From: Cinclus cinclus
Taxonomy: Eukaryota > Chordata > Aves > Passeriformes > Cinclidae
DNA: 64,000 nucleotides
NCBI RefSeq assembly: GCF_963662255.1
Contig: NW_026912071.1
Location: forward strand, 1 to 64,000
Direction of reading: 5' to 3'
This document shows, in pieces, positions 9,801-23,900 of the stretch. Position 1 is the stretch's first letter, and every line of letters begins with the position of its first letter. A program made the position numbers and the translations under genes. Below the pieces are notes generated by a model. The model saw only the letters and a program-made list of their open reading frames with translations. It was not told where the DNA came from and did no database searches.

Positions 9801-12800
9801 ACTGGCTTTGACTCCCTGAGCTTCCTTGCTAGGACAGCAGCTGCCGAAAGCTGGCAACTAGGCTGCCAGAGTGCAGAATGTCGGCGGTCTGGCACGCCTG
9901 CTTGCCGAAAGCCAGGATCAGCGAGACAGCGTGCTAGGCTCTGTTTCACAGCACCTTGGAGAACACGCCCTTGAAGAATGCCGTCTCTGTTCCGCAAAAG
10001 CTCTGCCACAGTGAAGGTGGAAGAAGCAGCCTGTGGCCACGGGCAGAGCTGGTCAACAGCTGCGCCTAACTTTGCCAAGCTGCGAGAGCATTCTCAGCCG
10101 AGTTCTGCTTTGACAGAGCTATTGCTGAACTTTTGCAGTCCCGGAGGCTGCTGAAACCAAGGCTGTGTTCTGCCTCTTCATTCTTGCCTTCCTGTGCTCC
10201 AGCGAGAAGTGAAGCTCTGGCACGGCATTCAGCTTTGCCGCCTCTCTGCACGGAAAGCACTAGACAGAACTAGTGTGCTTCGTGCATGCTCTCTCCTCGC
10301 TTTTATGGTCACTGCTCTGCTTTTTGCTTGGCAGCGTTCCAAGGGTCCACGGCATACCTCTTGCACAGCGAGAGGTGGCCGGCGAGGAATACTTGCTGGC
10401 TTAAGTCGTTCCATGCTCAAGGCATTCATCAGAGCAACACCATGCGGGAAAAGAGGGGGGAACATTGCAGGACAAATTTCTATGCTGGAACATGATTGTC
10501 TGCGAGACAGCTCTCCGCAGCGCTAGTATTTGGCCAGGCTGAAATCAGCGCCACGGGAAGCCAATCTGACAAGCGGAGTGCAACGAGCGCGGCGATATGG
10601 GGCCACTTGGCAGGTGGCCGAAGAAAGACGGCTGCCCCGCGAATGTGGTGCCAGAAGGCAAGTTTCAGCAGGGCGTTCCGGGCGAGCTTAATGTGTAGCC
10701 GCACTTGTTCTAGGCGAGATTGTAGCCGAGAAGCTTTCCGTCTCCATTCACGAGGCAAGAAAAGCAGAACGCAATGGTCTAGAGGGTTGAGAAGAAAAGT
10801 GCTCGTAGCGAGCTCGTTGCGGCAGAAGCGAAAGCCAGGAGCAGCGTGCTCGGTGCGAGAAGTAGACGGCGCTTCGCCTCCTTGGGAAGGAAATCGCGTC
10901 TGGGCACGAACGGCAGCCAGCGAAGCTTCAGAACAGCAGGCTGTTCTGCTCAGCGTACGAGCCTGAAGTGAGTGGCAAGGGCTAAGGGGACAGTTCCAAG
11001 GCATCTAGCTTTCCTGCTAGCAATGCCATTTCTACCCTGCTGTGGAAAACATTGTCCTTTGCCCTTCTGCTCCGAGAGGCACAGAGCACCTCGGCAGACG
11101 CAGTGCAGAGGGAAAGGACACAGTATCCGAGGGAGCGTGGCGCCGCTTAGGCGGGCAAAGCAGAAAGGTGCCGCCCGGCACTGGCTTTGACTCCCTGAGC
11201 TTCCTTGCTAGGACAGCAGCTGCCGAAAGCTGGCAACTAGGCTGCCAGAGTGCAGAATGTCAGCGGTCTGGCACGCCTGCTTGCCGAAAGCCAGGATCAG
11301 CGAGACAGCGTGCTAGGCTCTGTTTCACAGCACCTTGGAGAACACGCCCTTGAAGAATGCCGTCTCTGTTCCGCAAAAGCTCTGCCACAGTGAAGGTGGA
11401 AGAAGCAGCCTGTGGCCACGGGCAGAGCTGGTCAACAGCTGCGCCTAACTTTGCCAAGCTGCGAGAGCATTCTCAGCCGAGTTCTGCTTTGACAGAGCTA
11501 TTGCTGAACTTTTGCAGTCCCGGAGGCTGCTGAAACCAAGGCTGTGTTCTGCCTCTTCATTCTTGCCTTCCTGTGCTCCAGCGAGAAGTGAAGCTCTGGC
11601 ACGGCATTCAGCTTTGCCGCCTCTCTGCACGGAAAGCACTAGACAGAACTAGTGTGCTTCGTGCATGCTCTCTCCTCGCTTTTATGGTCACTGCTCTGCT
11701 TTTTGCTTGGCAGCGTTCCAAGGGTCCACGGCATACCTCTTGCACAGCGAGAGGTGGCCGGCGAGGAATACTTGCTGGCTTAAGTCGTTCCATGCTCAAG
11801 GCATTCATCAGAGCAACACCATGCGGGAAAAGAGGGGGGAACATTGCAGGACAAATTTCTATGCTGGAACATGATTGTCTGCGAGACAGCTCTCCGCAGC
11901 GCTAGTATTTGGCCAGGCTGAAATCAGCGCCACGGGAAGCCAATCTGACAAGCGGAGTGCAACGAGCGCGGCGATATGGGGCCACTTGGCAGGTGGCCGA
12001 AGAAAGACGGCTGCCCCGCGAATGTGGTGCCAGAAGGCAAGTTTCAGCAGGGCGTTCCGGGCGAGCTTAATGTGTAGCCGCACTTGTTCTAGGCGAGATT
12101 GTAGCCGAGAAGCTTTCCGTCTCCATGCACGAGACAAGAAAAGCAGAACGCAATGGTCTAGAGGGTTGAGAAGAAAAGTGCTCGTAGCGAGCTCGTTGCG
12201 GCAGAAGCGAAAGCCAGGAGCAGCGTGCTCGGTGCGAGAAGTAGACGGCGCTTCGCCTCCTTGGGAAGGAAATCGCGTCTGGGCACGAACGGCAGCCAGC
12301 GAAGCTTCAGAACAGCAGGCTGTTCTGCTCAGCGTACGAGCCTGAAGTGAGTGGCAAGGGCTAAGGGGACAGTTCCAAGGCATCTAGCTTTCCTGCTAGC
12401 AATGCCATTTCTACCCTGCTGTGGAAAACATTGTCCTTTGCCCTTCTGCTCCGAGAGGCACAGAGCACCTCGGCAGACGCAGTGCAGAGGGAAAGGACAC
12501 AGTATCCGAGGGAGCGTGGCGCCGCTTAGGCGGGCAAAGCAGAAAGGTGCCGCCCGGCACTGGCTTTGACTCCCTGAGCTTCCTTGCTAGGACAGCAGCT
12601 GCCGAAAGCTGGCAACTAGGCTGCCAGAGTGCAGAATGTCAGCGGTCTGGCACGCCTGCTTGCCGAAAGCCAGGATCAGCGAGACAGCGTGCTAGGCTCT
12701 GTTTCACAGCACCTTGGAGAACACGCCCTTGAAGAATGCCGTCTCTGTTCCGCAAAAGCTCTGCCACAGTGAAGGTGGAAGAAGCAGCCTGTGGCCACGG

Positions 12801-15800
12801 GCAGAGCTGGTCAACAGCTGCGCCTAACTTTCCCAAGCTGCGAGAGCATTCTCAGCCGAGTTCTGCTTTGACAGAGCTATTGCTGAACTTTTGCAGTCCC
12901 GGAGGCTGCTGAAACCAAGGCTGTGTTCTGCCTCTTCATTCTTGCCTTCCTGTGCTCCAGCGAGAAGTGAAGCTCTGGCACGGCATTCAGCTTTGCCGCC
13001 TCTCTGCACGGAAAGCACTAGACAGAACTAGTGTGCTTCGTGCATGCTCTCTCCTCGCTTTTATGGTCACTGCTCTGCTTTTTGCTTGGCAGCGTTCCAA
13101 GGGTCCACGGCATACCTCTTGCACAGCGAGAGGTGGCCGGCGAGGAATACTTGCTGGCTTAAGTCGTTCCATGCTCAAGGCATTCATCAGAGCAACACCA
13201 TGCGGGAAAAGAGGGGGGAACATTGCAGGACAAATTTCTATGCTGGAACATGATTGTCTGCGAGACAGCTCTCCGCAGCGCTAGTATTTGGCCAGGCTGA
13301 AATCAGCGCCACGGGAAGCCAATCTGACAAGCGGAGTGCAACGAGCGCGGCGATATGGGGCCACTTGGCAGGTGGCCGAAGAAAGACGGCTGCCCCGCGA
13401 ATGTGGTGCCAGAAGGCAAGTTTCAGCAGGGCGTTCCGGGCGAGCTTAATGTGTAGCCGCACTTGTTCTAGGCGAGATTGTAGCCGAGAAGCTTTCCGTC
13501 TCCATGCACGAGACAAGAAAAGCAGAACGCAATGGTCTAGAGGGTTGAGAAGAAAAGTGCTCGTAGCGAGCTCGTTGCGGCAGAAGCGAAAGCCAGGAGC
13601 AGCGTGCTCGGTGCGAGAAGTAGACGGCGCTTCGCCTCCTTGGGAAGGAAATCGCGTCTGGGCACGAACGGCAGCCAGCGAAGCTTCAGAACAGCAGGCT
13701 GTTCTGCTCAGCGTACGAGCCTGAAGTGAGTGGCAAGGGCTAAGGGGACAGTTCCAAGGCATCTAGCTTTCCTGCTAGCAATGCCATTTCTACCCTGCTG
13801 TGGAAAACATTGTCCTTTGCCCTTCTGCTCCGAGAGGCACAGAGCACCTCGGCAGACGCAGTGCAGAGGGAAAGGACACAGTATCCGAGGGAGCGTGGCG
13901 CCGCTTAGGCGGGCAAAGCAGAAAGGTGCCGCCCGGCACTGGCTTTGACTCCCTGAGCTTCCTTGCTAGGACAGCAGCTGCCGAAAGCTGGCAACTAGGC
14001 TGCCAGAGTGCAGAATGTCAGCGGTCTGGCACGCCTGCTTGCCGAAAGCCAGGATCAGCGAGACAGCGTGCTAGGCTCTGTTTCACAGCACCTTGGAGAA
14101 CACGCCCTTGAAGAATGCCGTCTCTGTTCCGCAAAAGCTCTGCCACAGTGAAGGTGGAAGAAGCAGCCTGTGGCCACGGGCAGAGCTGGTCAACAGCTGC
14201 GCCTAACTTTCCCAAGCTGCGAGAGCATTCTCAGCCGAGTTCTGCTTTGACAGAGCTATTGCTGAACTTTTGCAGTCCCGGAGGCTGCTGAAACCAAGGC
14301 TGTGTTCTGCCTCTTCATTCTTGCCTTCCTGTGCTCCAGCGAGAAGTGAAGCTCTGGCACGGCATTCAGCTTTGCCGCCTCTCTGCACGGAAAGCACTAG
14401 ACAGAACTAGTGTGCTTCGTGCATGCTCTCTCCTCGCTTTTATGGTCACTGCTCTGCTTTTTGCTTGGCAGCGTTCCAAGGGTCCACGGCATACCTCTTG
14501 CACAGCGAGAGGTGGCCGGCGAGGAATACTTGCTGGCTTAAGTCGTTCCATGCTCAAGGCATTCATCAGAGCAACACCATGCGGGAAAAGAGGGGGGAAC
14601 ATTGCAGGACAAATTTCTATGCTGGAACATGATTGTCTGCGAGACAGCTCTCCGCAGCGCTAGTATTTGGCCAGGCTGAAATCAGCGCCACGGGAAGCCA
14701 ATCTGACAAGCGGAGTGCAACGAGCGCGGCGATATGGGGCCACTTGGCAGGTGGCCGAAGAAAGACGGCTGCCCCGCGAATGTGGTGCCAGAAGGCAAGT
14801 TTCAGCAGGGCGTTCCGGGCGAGCTTAATGTGTAGCCGCACTTGTTCTAGGCGAGATTGTAGCCGAGAAGCTTTCCGTCTCCATTCACGAGGCAAGAAAA
14901 GCAGAACGCAATGGTCTAGAGGGTTGAGAAGAAAAGTGCTCGTAGCGAGCTCGTTGCGGCAGAAGCGAAAGCCAGGAGCAGCGTGCTCGGTGCGAGAAGT
15001 AGACGGCGCTTCGCCTCCTTGGGAAGGAAATCGCGTCTGGGCACGAACGGCAGCCAGCGAAGCTTCAGAACAGCAGGCTGTTCTGCTCAGCGTACGAGCC
15101 TGAAGTGAGTGGCAAGGGCTAAGGGGACAGTTCCAAGGCATCTAGCTTTCCTGCTAGCAATGCCATTTCTACCCTGCTGTGGAAAACATTGTCCTTTGCC
15201 CTTCTGCTCCGAGAGGCACAGAGCACCTCGGCAGACGCAGTGCAGAGGGAAAGGACACAGTATCCGAGGGAGCGTGGCGCCGCTTAGGCGGGCAAAGCAG
15301 AAAGGTGCCGCCCGGCACTGGCTTTGACTCCCTGAGCTTCCTTGCTAGGACAGCAGCTGCCGAAAGCTGGCAACTAGGCTGCCAGAGTGCAGAATGTCAG
15401 CGGTCTGGCACGCCTGCTTGCCGAAAGCCAGGATCAGCGAGACAGCGTGCTAGGCTCTGTTTCACAGCACCTTGGAGAACACGCCCTTGAAGAATGCCGT
15501 CTCTGTTCCGCAAAAGCTCTGCCACAGTGAAGGTGGAAGAAGCAGCCTGTGGCCACGGGCAGAGCTGGTCAACAGCTGCGCCTAACTTTCCCAAGCTGCG
15601 AGAGCATTCTCAGCCGAGTTCTGCTTTGACAGAGCTATTGCTGAACTTTTGCAGTCCCGGAGGCTGCTGAAACCAAGGCTGTGTTCTGCCTCTTCATTCT
15701 TGCCTTCCTGTGCTCCAGCGAGAAGTGAAGCTCTGGCACGGCATTCAGCTTTGCCGCCTCTCTGCACGGAAAGCACTAGACAGAACTAGTGTGCTTCGTG

Positions 15801-17927
15801 CATGCTCTCTCCTCGCTTTTATGGTCACTGCTCTGCTTTTTGCTTGGCAGCGTTCCAAGGGTCCACGGCATACCTCTTGCACAGCGAGAGGTGGCCGGCG
15901 AGGAATACTTGCTGGCTTAAGTCGTTCCATGCTCAAGGCATTCATCAGAGCAACACCATGCGGGAAAAGAGGGGGGAACATTGCAGGACAAATTTCTATG
16001 CTGGAACATGATTGTCTGCGAGACAGCTCTCCGCAGCGCTAGTATTTGGCCAGGCTGAAATCAGCGCCACGGGAAGCCAATCTGACAAGCGGAGTGCAAC
16101 GAGCGCGGCGATATGGGGCCACTTGGCAGGTGGCCGAAGAAAGACGGCTGCCCCGCGAATGTGGTGCCAGAAGGCAAGTTTCAGCAGGGCGTTCCGGGCG
16201 AGCTTAATGTGTAGCCGCACTTGTTCTAGGCGAGATTGTAGCCGAGAAGCTTTCCGTCTCCATTCACGAGGCAAGAAAAGCAGAACGCAATGGTCTAGAG
16301 GGTTGAGAAGAAAAGTGCTCGTAGCGAGCTCGTTGCGGCAGAAGCGAAAGCCAGGAGCAGCGTGCTCGGTGCGAGAAGTAGACGGCGCTTCGCCTCCTTG
16401 GGAAGGAAATCGCGTCTGGGCACGAACGGCAGCCAGCGAAGCTTCAGAACAGCAGGCTGTTCTGCTCAGCGTACGAGCCTGAAGTGAGTGGCAAGGGCTA
16501 AGGGGACAGTTCCAAGGCATCTAGCTTTCCTGCTAGCAATGCCATTTCTACCCTGCTGTGGAAAACATTGTCCTTTGCCCTTCTGCTCCGAGAGGCACAG
16601 AGCACCTCGGCAGACGCAGTGCAGAGGGAAAGGACACAGTATCCGAGGGAGCGTGGCGCCGCTTAGGCGGGCAAAGCAGAAAGGTGCCGCCCGGCACTGG
16701 CTTTGACTCCCTGAGCTTCCTTGCTAGGACAGCAGCTGCCGAAAGCTGGCAACTAGGCTGCCAGAGTGCAGAATGTCAGCGGTCTGGCACGCCTGCTTGC
16801 CGAAAGCCAGGATCAGCGAGACAGCGTGCTAGGCTCTGTTTCACAGCACCTTGGAGAACACGCCCTTGAAGAATGCCGTCTCTGTTCCGCAAAAGCTCTG
16901 CCACAGTGAAGGTGGAAGAAGCAGCCTGTGGCCACGGGCAGAGCTGGTCAACAGCTGCGCCTAACTTTCCCAAGCTGCGAGAGCATTCTCAGCCGAGTTC
17001 TGCTTTGACAGAGCTATTGCTGAACTTTTGCAGTCCCGGAGGCTGCTGAAACCAAGGCTGTGTTCTGCCTCTTCATTCTTGCCTTCCTGTGCTCCAGCGA
17101 GAAGTGAAGCTCTGGCACGGCATTCAGCTTTGCCGCCTCTCTGCACGGAAAGCACTAGACAGAACTAGTGTGCTTCGTGCATGCTCTCTCCTCGCTTTTA
17201 TGGTCACTGCTCTGCTTTTTGCTTGGCAGCGTTCCAAGGGTCCACGGCATACCTCTTGCACAGCGAGAGGTGGCCGGCGAGGAATACTTGCTGGCTTAAG
17301 TCGTTCCATGCTCAAGGCATTCATCAGAGCAACACCATGCGGGAAAAGAGGGGGGAACATTGCAGGACAAATTTCTATGCTGGAACATGATTGTCTGCGA
17401 GACAGCTCTCCGCAGCGCTAGTATTTGGCCAGGCTGAAATCAGCGCCACGGGAAGCCAATCTGACAAGCGGAGTGCAACGAGCGCGGCGATATGGGGCCA
17501 CTTGGCAGGTGGCCGAAGAAAGACGGCTGCCCCGCGAATGTGGTGCCAGAAGGCAAGTTTCAGCAGGGCGTTCCGGGCGAGCTTAATGTGTAGCCGCACT
17601 TGTTCTAGGCGAGATTGTAGCCGAGAAGCTTTCCGTCTCCATGCACGAGACAAGAAAAGCAGAACGCAATGGTCTAGAGGGTTGAGAAGAAAAGTGCTCG
17701 TAGCGAGCTCGTTGCGGCAGAAGCGAAAGCCAGGAGCAGCGTGCTCGGTGCGAGAAGTAGACGGCGCTTCGCCTCCTTGGGAAGGAAATCGCGTCTGGGC
17801 ACGAACGGCAGCCAGCGAAGCTTCAGAACAGCAGGCTGTTCTGCTCAGCGTACGAGCCTGAAGTGAGTGGCAAGGGCTAAGGGGACAGTTCCAAGGCATC
17901 TAGCTTTCCTGCTAGCAATGCCATTTC
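6896..17927 (+). repeat. Zone II: units 6-13, A527 units with mixed u1095/u1102 and first beta unit
   Basis: All eight units carry A527. By unit: 6 (6896) alpha, T1095 G1102; 7 (8275) alpha, G1095 A1102; 8 (9654) beta header, G230, G421, T1095 G1102; 9 (11033) alpha, G421, G1095 A1102; 10 (12412) alpha, C421, G1095 A1102; 11 (13791) and 12 (15170) alpha, T1095 G1102; 13 (16549) alpha, C421, G1095 A1102. G1095 and A1102 always occur together here. The order of types in units 6-9 is repeated by units 12-15, an offset of six units (8,274 bp). Confidence 0.9.
9654..11032 (+). repeat. Unit 8: first beta-type monomer (beta-1 subfamily)
   Basis: Four substitutions in 33 bases distinguish this header from the reference: A15T, T27A, C35A, G47A (window 9668, 9680, 9688, 9700). 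It also has A230G, C421G and G527A, while u293 stays T and u1095/u1102 are the reference T/G. The same allele set recurs in units 14, 16, 18 and 20, so these five copies form one subfamily, here called beta-1. Confidence 0.9.
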
Positions 17928-20900
17928 TACCCTGCTGTGGATAACATTGTCCTATGCCCTTATGCTCCGAGAGACACAGAGCACCTCGGCAGACGCAGTG
18001 CAGAGGGAAAGGACACAGTATCCGAGGGAGCGTGGCGCCGCTTAGGCGGGCAAAGCAGAAAGGTGCCGCCCGGCACTGGCTTTGACTCCCTGAGCTTCCT
18101 TGCTAGGACAGCAGCTGCCGAAAGCTGGCAACTAGGCTGCCAGAGTGCAGAATGTCGGCGGTCTGGCACGCCTGCTTGCCGAAAGCCAGGATCAGCGAGA
18201 CAGCGTGCTAGGCTCTGTTTCACAGCACCTTGGAGAACACGCCCTTGAAGAATGCCGTCTCTGTTCCGCAAAAGCTCTGCCACAGTGAAGGTGGAAGAAG
18301 CAGCCTGTGGCCACGGGCAGAGCTGGTCAACAGCTGCGCCTAACTTTGCCAAGCTGCGAGAGCATTCTCAGCCGAGTTCTGCTTTGACAGAGCTATTGCT
18401 GAACTTTTGCAGTCCCGGAGGCTGCTGAAACCAAGGCTGTGTTCTGCCTCTTCATTCTTGCCTTCCTGTGCTCCAGCGAGAAGTGAAGCTCTGGCACGGC
18501 ATTCAGCTTTGCCGCCTCTCTGCACGGAAAGCACTAGACAGAACTAGTGTGCTTCGTGCATGCTCTCTCCTCGCTTTTATGGTCACTGCTCTGCTTTTTG
18601 CTTGGCAGCGTTCCAAGGGTCCACGGCATACCTCTTGCACAGCGAGAGGTGGCCGGCGAGGAATACTTGCTGGCTTAAGTCGTTCCATGCTCAAGGCATT
18701 CATCAGAGCAACACCATGCGGGAAAAGAGGGGGGAACATTGCAGGACAAATTTCTATGCTGGAACATGATTGTCTGCGAGACAGCTCTCCGCAGCGCTAG
18801 TATTTGGCCAGGCTGAAATCAGCGCCACGGGAAGCCAATCTGACAAGCGGAGTGCAACGAGCGCGGCGATATGGGGCCACTTGGCAGGTGGCCGAAGAAA
18901 GACGGCTGCCCCGCGAATGTGGTGCCAGAAGGCAAGTTTCAGCAGGGCGTTCCGGGCGAGCTTAATGTGTAGCCGCACTTGTTCTAGGCGAGATTGTAGC
19001 CGAGAAGCTTTCCGTCTCCATTCACGAGGCAAGAAAAGCAGAACGCAATGGTCTAGAGGGTTGAGAAGAAAAGTGCTCGTAGCGAGCTCGTTGCGGCAGA
19101 AGCGAAAGCCAGGAGCAGCGTGCTCGGTGCGAGAAGTAGACGGCGCTTCGCCTCCTTGGGAAGGAAATCGCGTCTGGGCACGAACGGCAGCCAGCGAAGC
19201 TTCAGAACAGCAGGCTGTTCTGCTCAGCGTACGAGCCTGAAGTGAGTGGCAAGGGCTAAGGGGACAGTTCCAAGGCATCTAGCTTTCCTGCTAGCAATGC
19301 CATTTCTACCCTGCTGTGGAAAACATTGTCCTTTGCCCTTCTGCTCCGAGAGGCACAGAGCACCTCGGCAGACGCAGTGCAGAGGGAAAGGACACAGTAT
19401 CCGAGGGAGCGTGGCGCCGCTTAGGCGGGCAAAGCAGAAAGGTGCCGCCCGGCACTGGCTTTGACTCCCTGAGCTTCCTTGCTAGGACAGCAGCTGCCGA
19501 AAGCTGGCAACTAGGCTGCCAGAGTGCAGAATGTCAGCGGTCTGGCACGCCTGCTTGCCGAAAGCCAGGATCAGCGAGACAGCGTGCTAGGCTCTGTTTC
19601 ACAGCACCTTGGAGAACACGCCCTTGAAGAATGCCGTCTCTGTTCCGCAAAAGCTCTGCCACAGTGAAGGTGGAAGAAGCAGCCTGTGGCCACGGGCAGA
19701 GCTGGTCAACAGCTGCGCCTAACTTTGCCAAGCTGCGAGAGCATTCTCAGCCGAGTTCTGCTTTGACAGAGCTATTGCTGAACTTTTGCAGTCCCGGAGG
19801 CTGCTGAAACCAAGGCTGTGTTCTGCCTCTTCATTCTTGCCTTCCTGTGCTCCAGCGAGAAGTGAAGCTCTGGCACGGCATTCAGCTTTGCCGCCTCTCT
19901 GCACGGAAAGCACTAGACAGAACTAGTGTGCTTCGTGCATGCTCTCTCCTCGCTTTTATGGTCACTGCTCTGCTTTTTGCTTGGCAGCGTTCCAAGGGTC
20001 CACGGCATACCTCTTGCACAGCGAGAGGTGGCCGGCGAGGAATACTTGCTGGCTTAAGTCGTTCCATGCTCAAGGCATTCATCAGAGCAACACCATGCGG
20101 GAAAAGAGGGGGGAACATTGCAGGACAAATTTCTATGCTGGAACATGATTGTCTGCGAGACAGCTCTCCGCAGCGCTAGTATTTGGCCAGGCTGAAATCA
20201 GCGCCACGGGAAGCCAATCTGACAAGCGGAGTGCAACGAGCGCGGCGATATGGGGCCACTTGGCAGGTGGCCGAAGAAAGACGGCTGCCCCGCGAATGTG
20301 GTGCCAGAAGGCAAGTTTCAGCAGGGCGTTCCGGGCGAGCTTAATGTGTAGCCGCACTTGTTCTAGGCGAGATTGTAGCCGAGAAGCTTTCCGTCTCCAT
20401 GCACGAGACAAGAAAAGCAGAACGCAATGGTCTAGAGGGTTGAGAAGAAAAGTGCTCGTAGCGAGCTCGTTGCGGCAGAAGCGAAAGCCAGGAGCAGCGT
20501 GCTCGGTGCGAGAAGTAGACGGCGCTTCGCCTCCTTGGGAAGGAAATCGCGTCTGGGCACGAACGGCAGCCAGCGAAGCTTCAGAACAGCAGGCTGTTCT
20601 GCTCAGCGTACGAGCCTGAAGTGAGTGGCAAGGGCTAAGGGGACAGTTCCAAGGCATCTAGCTTTCCTGCTAGCAATGCCATTTCTACCCTGCTGTGGAT
20701 AACATTGTCCTATGCCCTTATGCTCCGAGAGACACAGAGCACCTCGGCAGACGCAGTGCAGAGGGAAAGGACACAGTATCCGAGGGAGCGTGGCGCCGCT
20801 TAGGCGGGCAAAGCAGAAAGGTGCCGCCCGGCACTGGCTTTGACTCCCTGAGCTTCCTTGCTAGGACAGCAGCTGCCGAAAGCTGGCAACTAGGCTGCCA

Positions 20901-23900
20901 GAGTGCAGAATGTCGGCGGTCTGGCACGCCTGCTTGCCGAAAGCCAGGATCAGCGAGACAGCGTGCTAGGCTCTGTTTCACAGCACCTTGGAGAACACGC
21001 CCTTGAAGAATGCCGTCTCTGTTCCGCAAAAGCTCTGCCACAGTGAAGGTGGAAGAAGCAGCCTGTGGCCACGGGCAGAGCTGGTCAACAGCTGCGCCTA
21101 ACTTTGCCAAGCTGCGAGAGCATTCTCAGCCGAGTTCTGCTTTGACAGAGCTATTGCTGAACTTTTGCAGTCCCGGAGGCTGCTGAAACCAAGGCTGTGT
21201 TCTGCCTCTTCATTCTTGCCTTCCTGTGCTCCAGCGAGAAGTGAAGCTCTGGCACGGCATTCAGCTTTGCCGCCTCTCTGCACGGAAAGCACTAGACAGA
21301 ACTAGTGTGCTTCGTGCATGCTCTCTCCTCGCTTTTATGGTCACTGCTCTGCTTTTTGCTTGGCAGCGTTCCAAGGGTCCACGGCATACCTCTTGCACAG
21401 CGAGAGGTGGCCGGCGAGGAATACTTGCTGGCTTAAGTCGTTCCATGCTCAAGGCATTCATCAGAGCAACACCATGCGGGAAAAGAGGGGGGAACATTGC
21501 AGGACAAATTTCTATGCTGGAACATGATTGTCTGCGAGACAGCTCTCCGCAGCGCTAGTATTTGGCCAGGCTGAAATCAGCGCCACGGGAAGCCAATCTG
21601 ACAAGCGGAGTGCAACGAGCGCGGCGATATGGGGCCACTTGGCAGGTGGCCGAAGAAAGACGGCTGCCCCGCGAATGTGGTGCCAGAAGGCAAGTTTCAG
21701 CAGGGCGTTCCGGGCGAGCTTAATGTGTAGCCGCACTTGTTCTAGGCGAGATTGTAGCCGAGAAGCTTTCCGTCTCCATTCACGAGGCAAGAAAAGCAGA
21801 ACGCAATGGTCTAGAGGGTTGAGAAGAAAAGTGCTCGTAGCGAGCTCGTTGCGGCAGAAGCGAAAGCCAGGAGCAGCGTGCTCGGTGCGAGAAGTAGACG
21901 GCGCTTCGCCTCCTTGGGAAGGAAATCGCGTCTGGGCACGAACGGCAGCCAGCGAAGCTTCAGAACAGCAGGCTGTTCTGCTCAGCGTACGAGCCTGAAG
22001 TGAGTGGCAAGGGCTAAGGGGACAGTTCCAAGGCATCTAGCTTTCCTGCTAGCAATGCCATTTCTACCCTGCTGTGGAAAACATTGTCCTTTGCCCTTCT
22101 GCTCCGAGAGGCACAGAGCACCTCGGCAGACGCAGTGCAGAGGGAAAGGACACAGTATCCGAGGGAGCGTGGCGCCGCTTAGGCGGGCAAAGCAGAAAGG
22201 TGCCGCCCGGCACTGGCTTTGACTCCCTGAGCTTCCTTGCTAGGACAGCAGCTGCCGAAAGCTGGCAACTAGGCTGCCAGAGTGCAGAATGTCAGCGGTC
22301 TGGCACGCCTGCTTGCCGAAAGCCAGGATCAGCGAGACAGCGTGCTAGGCTCTGTTTCACAGCACCTTGGAGAACACGCCCTTGAAGAATGCCGTCTCTG
22401 TTCCGCAAAAGCTCTGCCACAGTGAAGGTGGAAGAAGCAGCCTGTGGCCACGGGCAGAGCTGGTCAACAGCTGCGCCTAACTTTGCCAAGCTGCGAGAGC
22501 ATTCTCAGCCGAGTTCTGCTTTGACAGAGCTATTGCTGAACTTTTGCAGTCCCGGAGGCTGCTGAAACCAAGGCTGTGTTCTGCCTCTTCATTCTTGCCT
22601 TCCTGTGCTCCAGCGAGAAGTGAAGCTCTGGCACGGCATTCAGCTTTGCCGCCTCTCTGCACGGAAAGCACTAGACAGAACTAGTGTGCTTCGTGCATGC
22701 TCTCTCCTCGCTTTTATGGTCACTGCTCTGCTTTTTGCTTGGCAGCGTTCCAAGGGTCCACGGCATACCTCTTGCACAGCGAGAGGTGGCCGGCGAGGAA
22801 TACTTGCTGGCTTAAGTCGTTCCATGCTCAAGGCATTCATCAGAGCAACACCATGCGGGAAAAGAGGGGGGAACATTGCAGGACAAATTTCTATGCTGGA
22901 ACATGATTGTCTGCGAGACAGCTCTCCGCAGCGCTAGTATTTGGCCAGGCTGAAATCAGCGCCACGGGAAGCCAATCTGACAAGCGGAGTGCAACGAGCG
23001 CGGCGATATGGGGCCACTTGGCAGGTGGCCGAAGAAAGACGGCTGCCCCGCGAATGTGGTGCCAGAAGGCAAGTTTCAGCAGGGCGTTCCGGGCGAGCTT
23101 AATGTGTAGCCGCACTTGTTCTAGGCGAGATTGTAGCCGAGAAGCTTTCCGTCTCCATGCACGAGACAAGAAAAGCAGAACGCAATGGTCTAGAGGGTTG
23201 AGAAGAAAAGTGCTCGTAGCGAGCTCGTTGCGGCAGAAGCGAAAGCCAGGAGCAGCGTGCTCGGTGCGAGAAGTAGACGGCGCTTCGCCTCCTTGGGAAG
23301 GAAATCGCGTCTGGGCACGAACGGCAGCCAGCGAAGCTTCAGAACAGCAGGCTGTTCTGCTCAGCGTACGAGCCTGAAGTGAGTGGCAAGGGCTAAGGGG
23401 ACAGTTCCAAGGCATCTAGCTTTCCTGCTAGCAATGCCATTTCTACCCTGCTGTGGATAACATTGTCCTATGCCCTTATGCTCCGAGAGACACAGAGCAC
23501 CTCGGCAGACGCAGTGCAGAGGGAAAGGACACAGTATCCGAGGGAGCGTGGCGCCGCTTAGGCGGGCAAAGCAGAAAGGTGCCGCCCGGCACTGGCTTTG
23601 ACTCCCTGAGCTTCCTTGCTAGGACAGCAGCTGCCGAAAGCTGGCAACTAGGCTGCCAGAGTGCAGAATGTCGGCGGTCTGGCACGCCTGCTTGCCGAAA
23701 GCCAGGATCAGCGAGACAGCGTGCTAGGCTCTGTTTCACAGCACCTTGGAGAACACGCCCTTGAAGAATGCCGTCTCTGTTCCGCAAAAGCTCTGCCACA
23801 GTGAAGGTGGAAGAAGCAGCCTGTGGCCACGGGCAGAGCTGGTCAACAGCTGCGCCTAACTTTGCCAAGCTGCGAGAGCATTCTCAGCCGAGTTCTGCTT

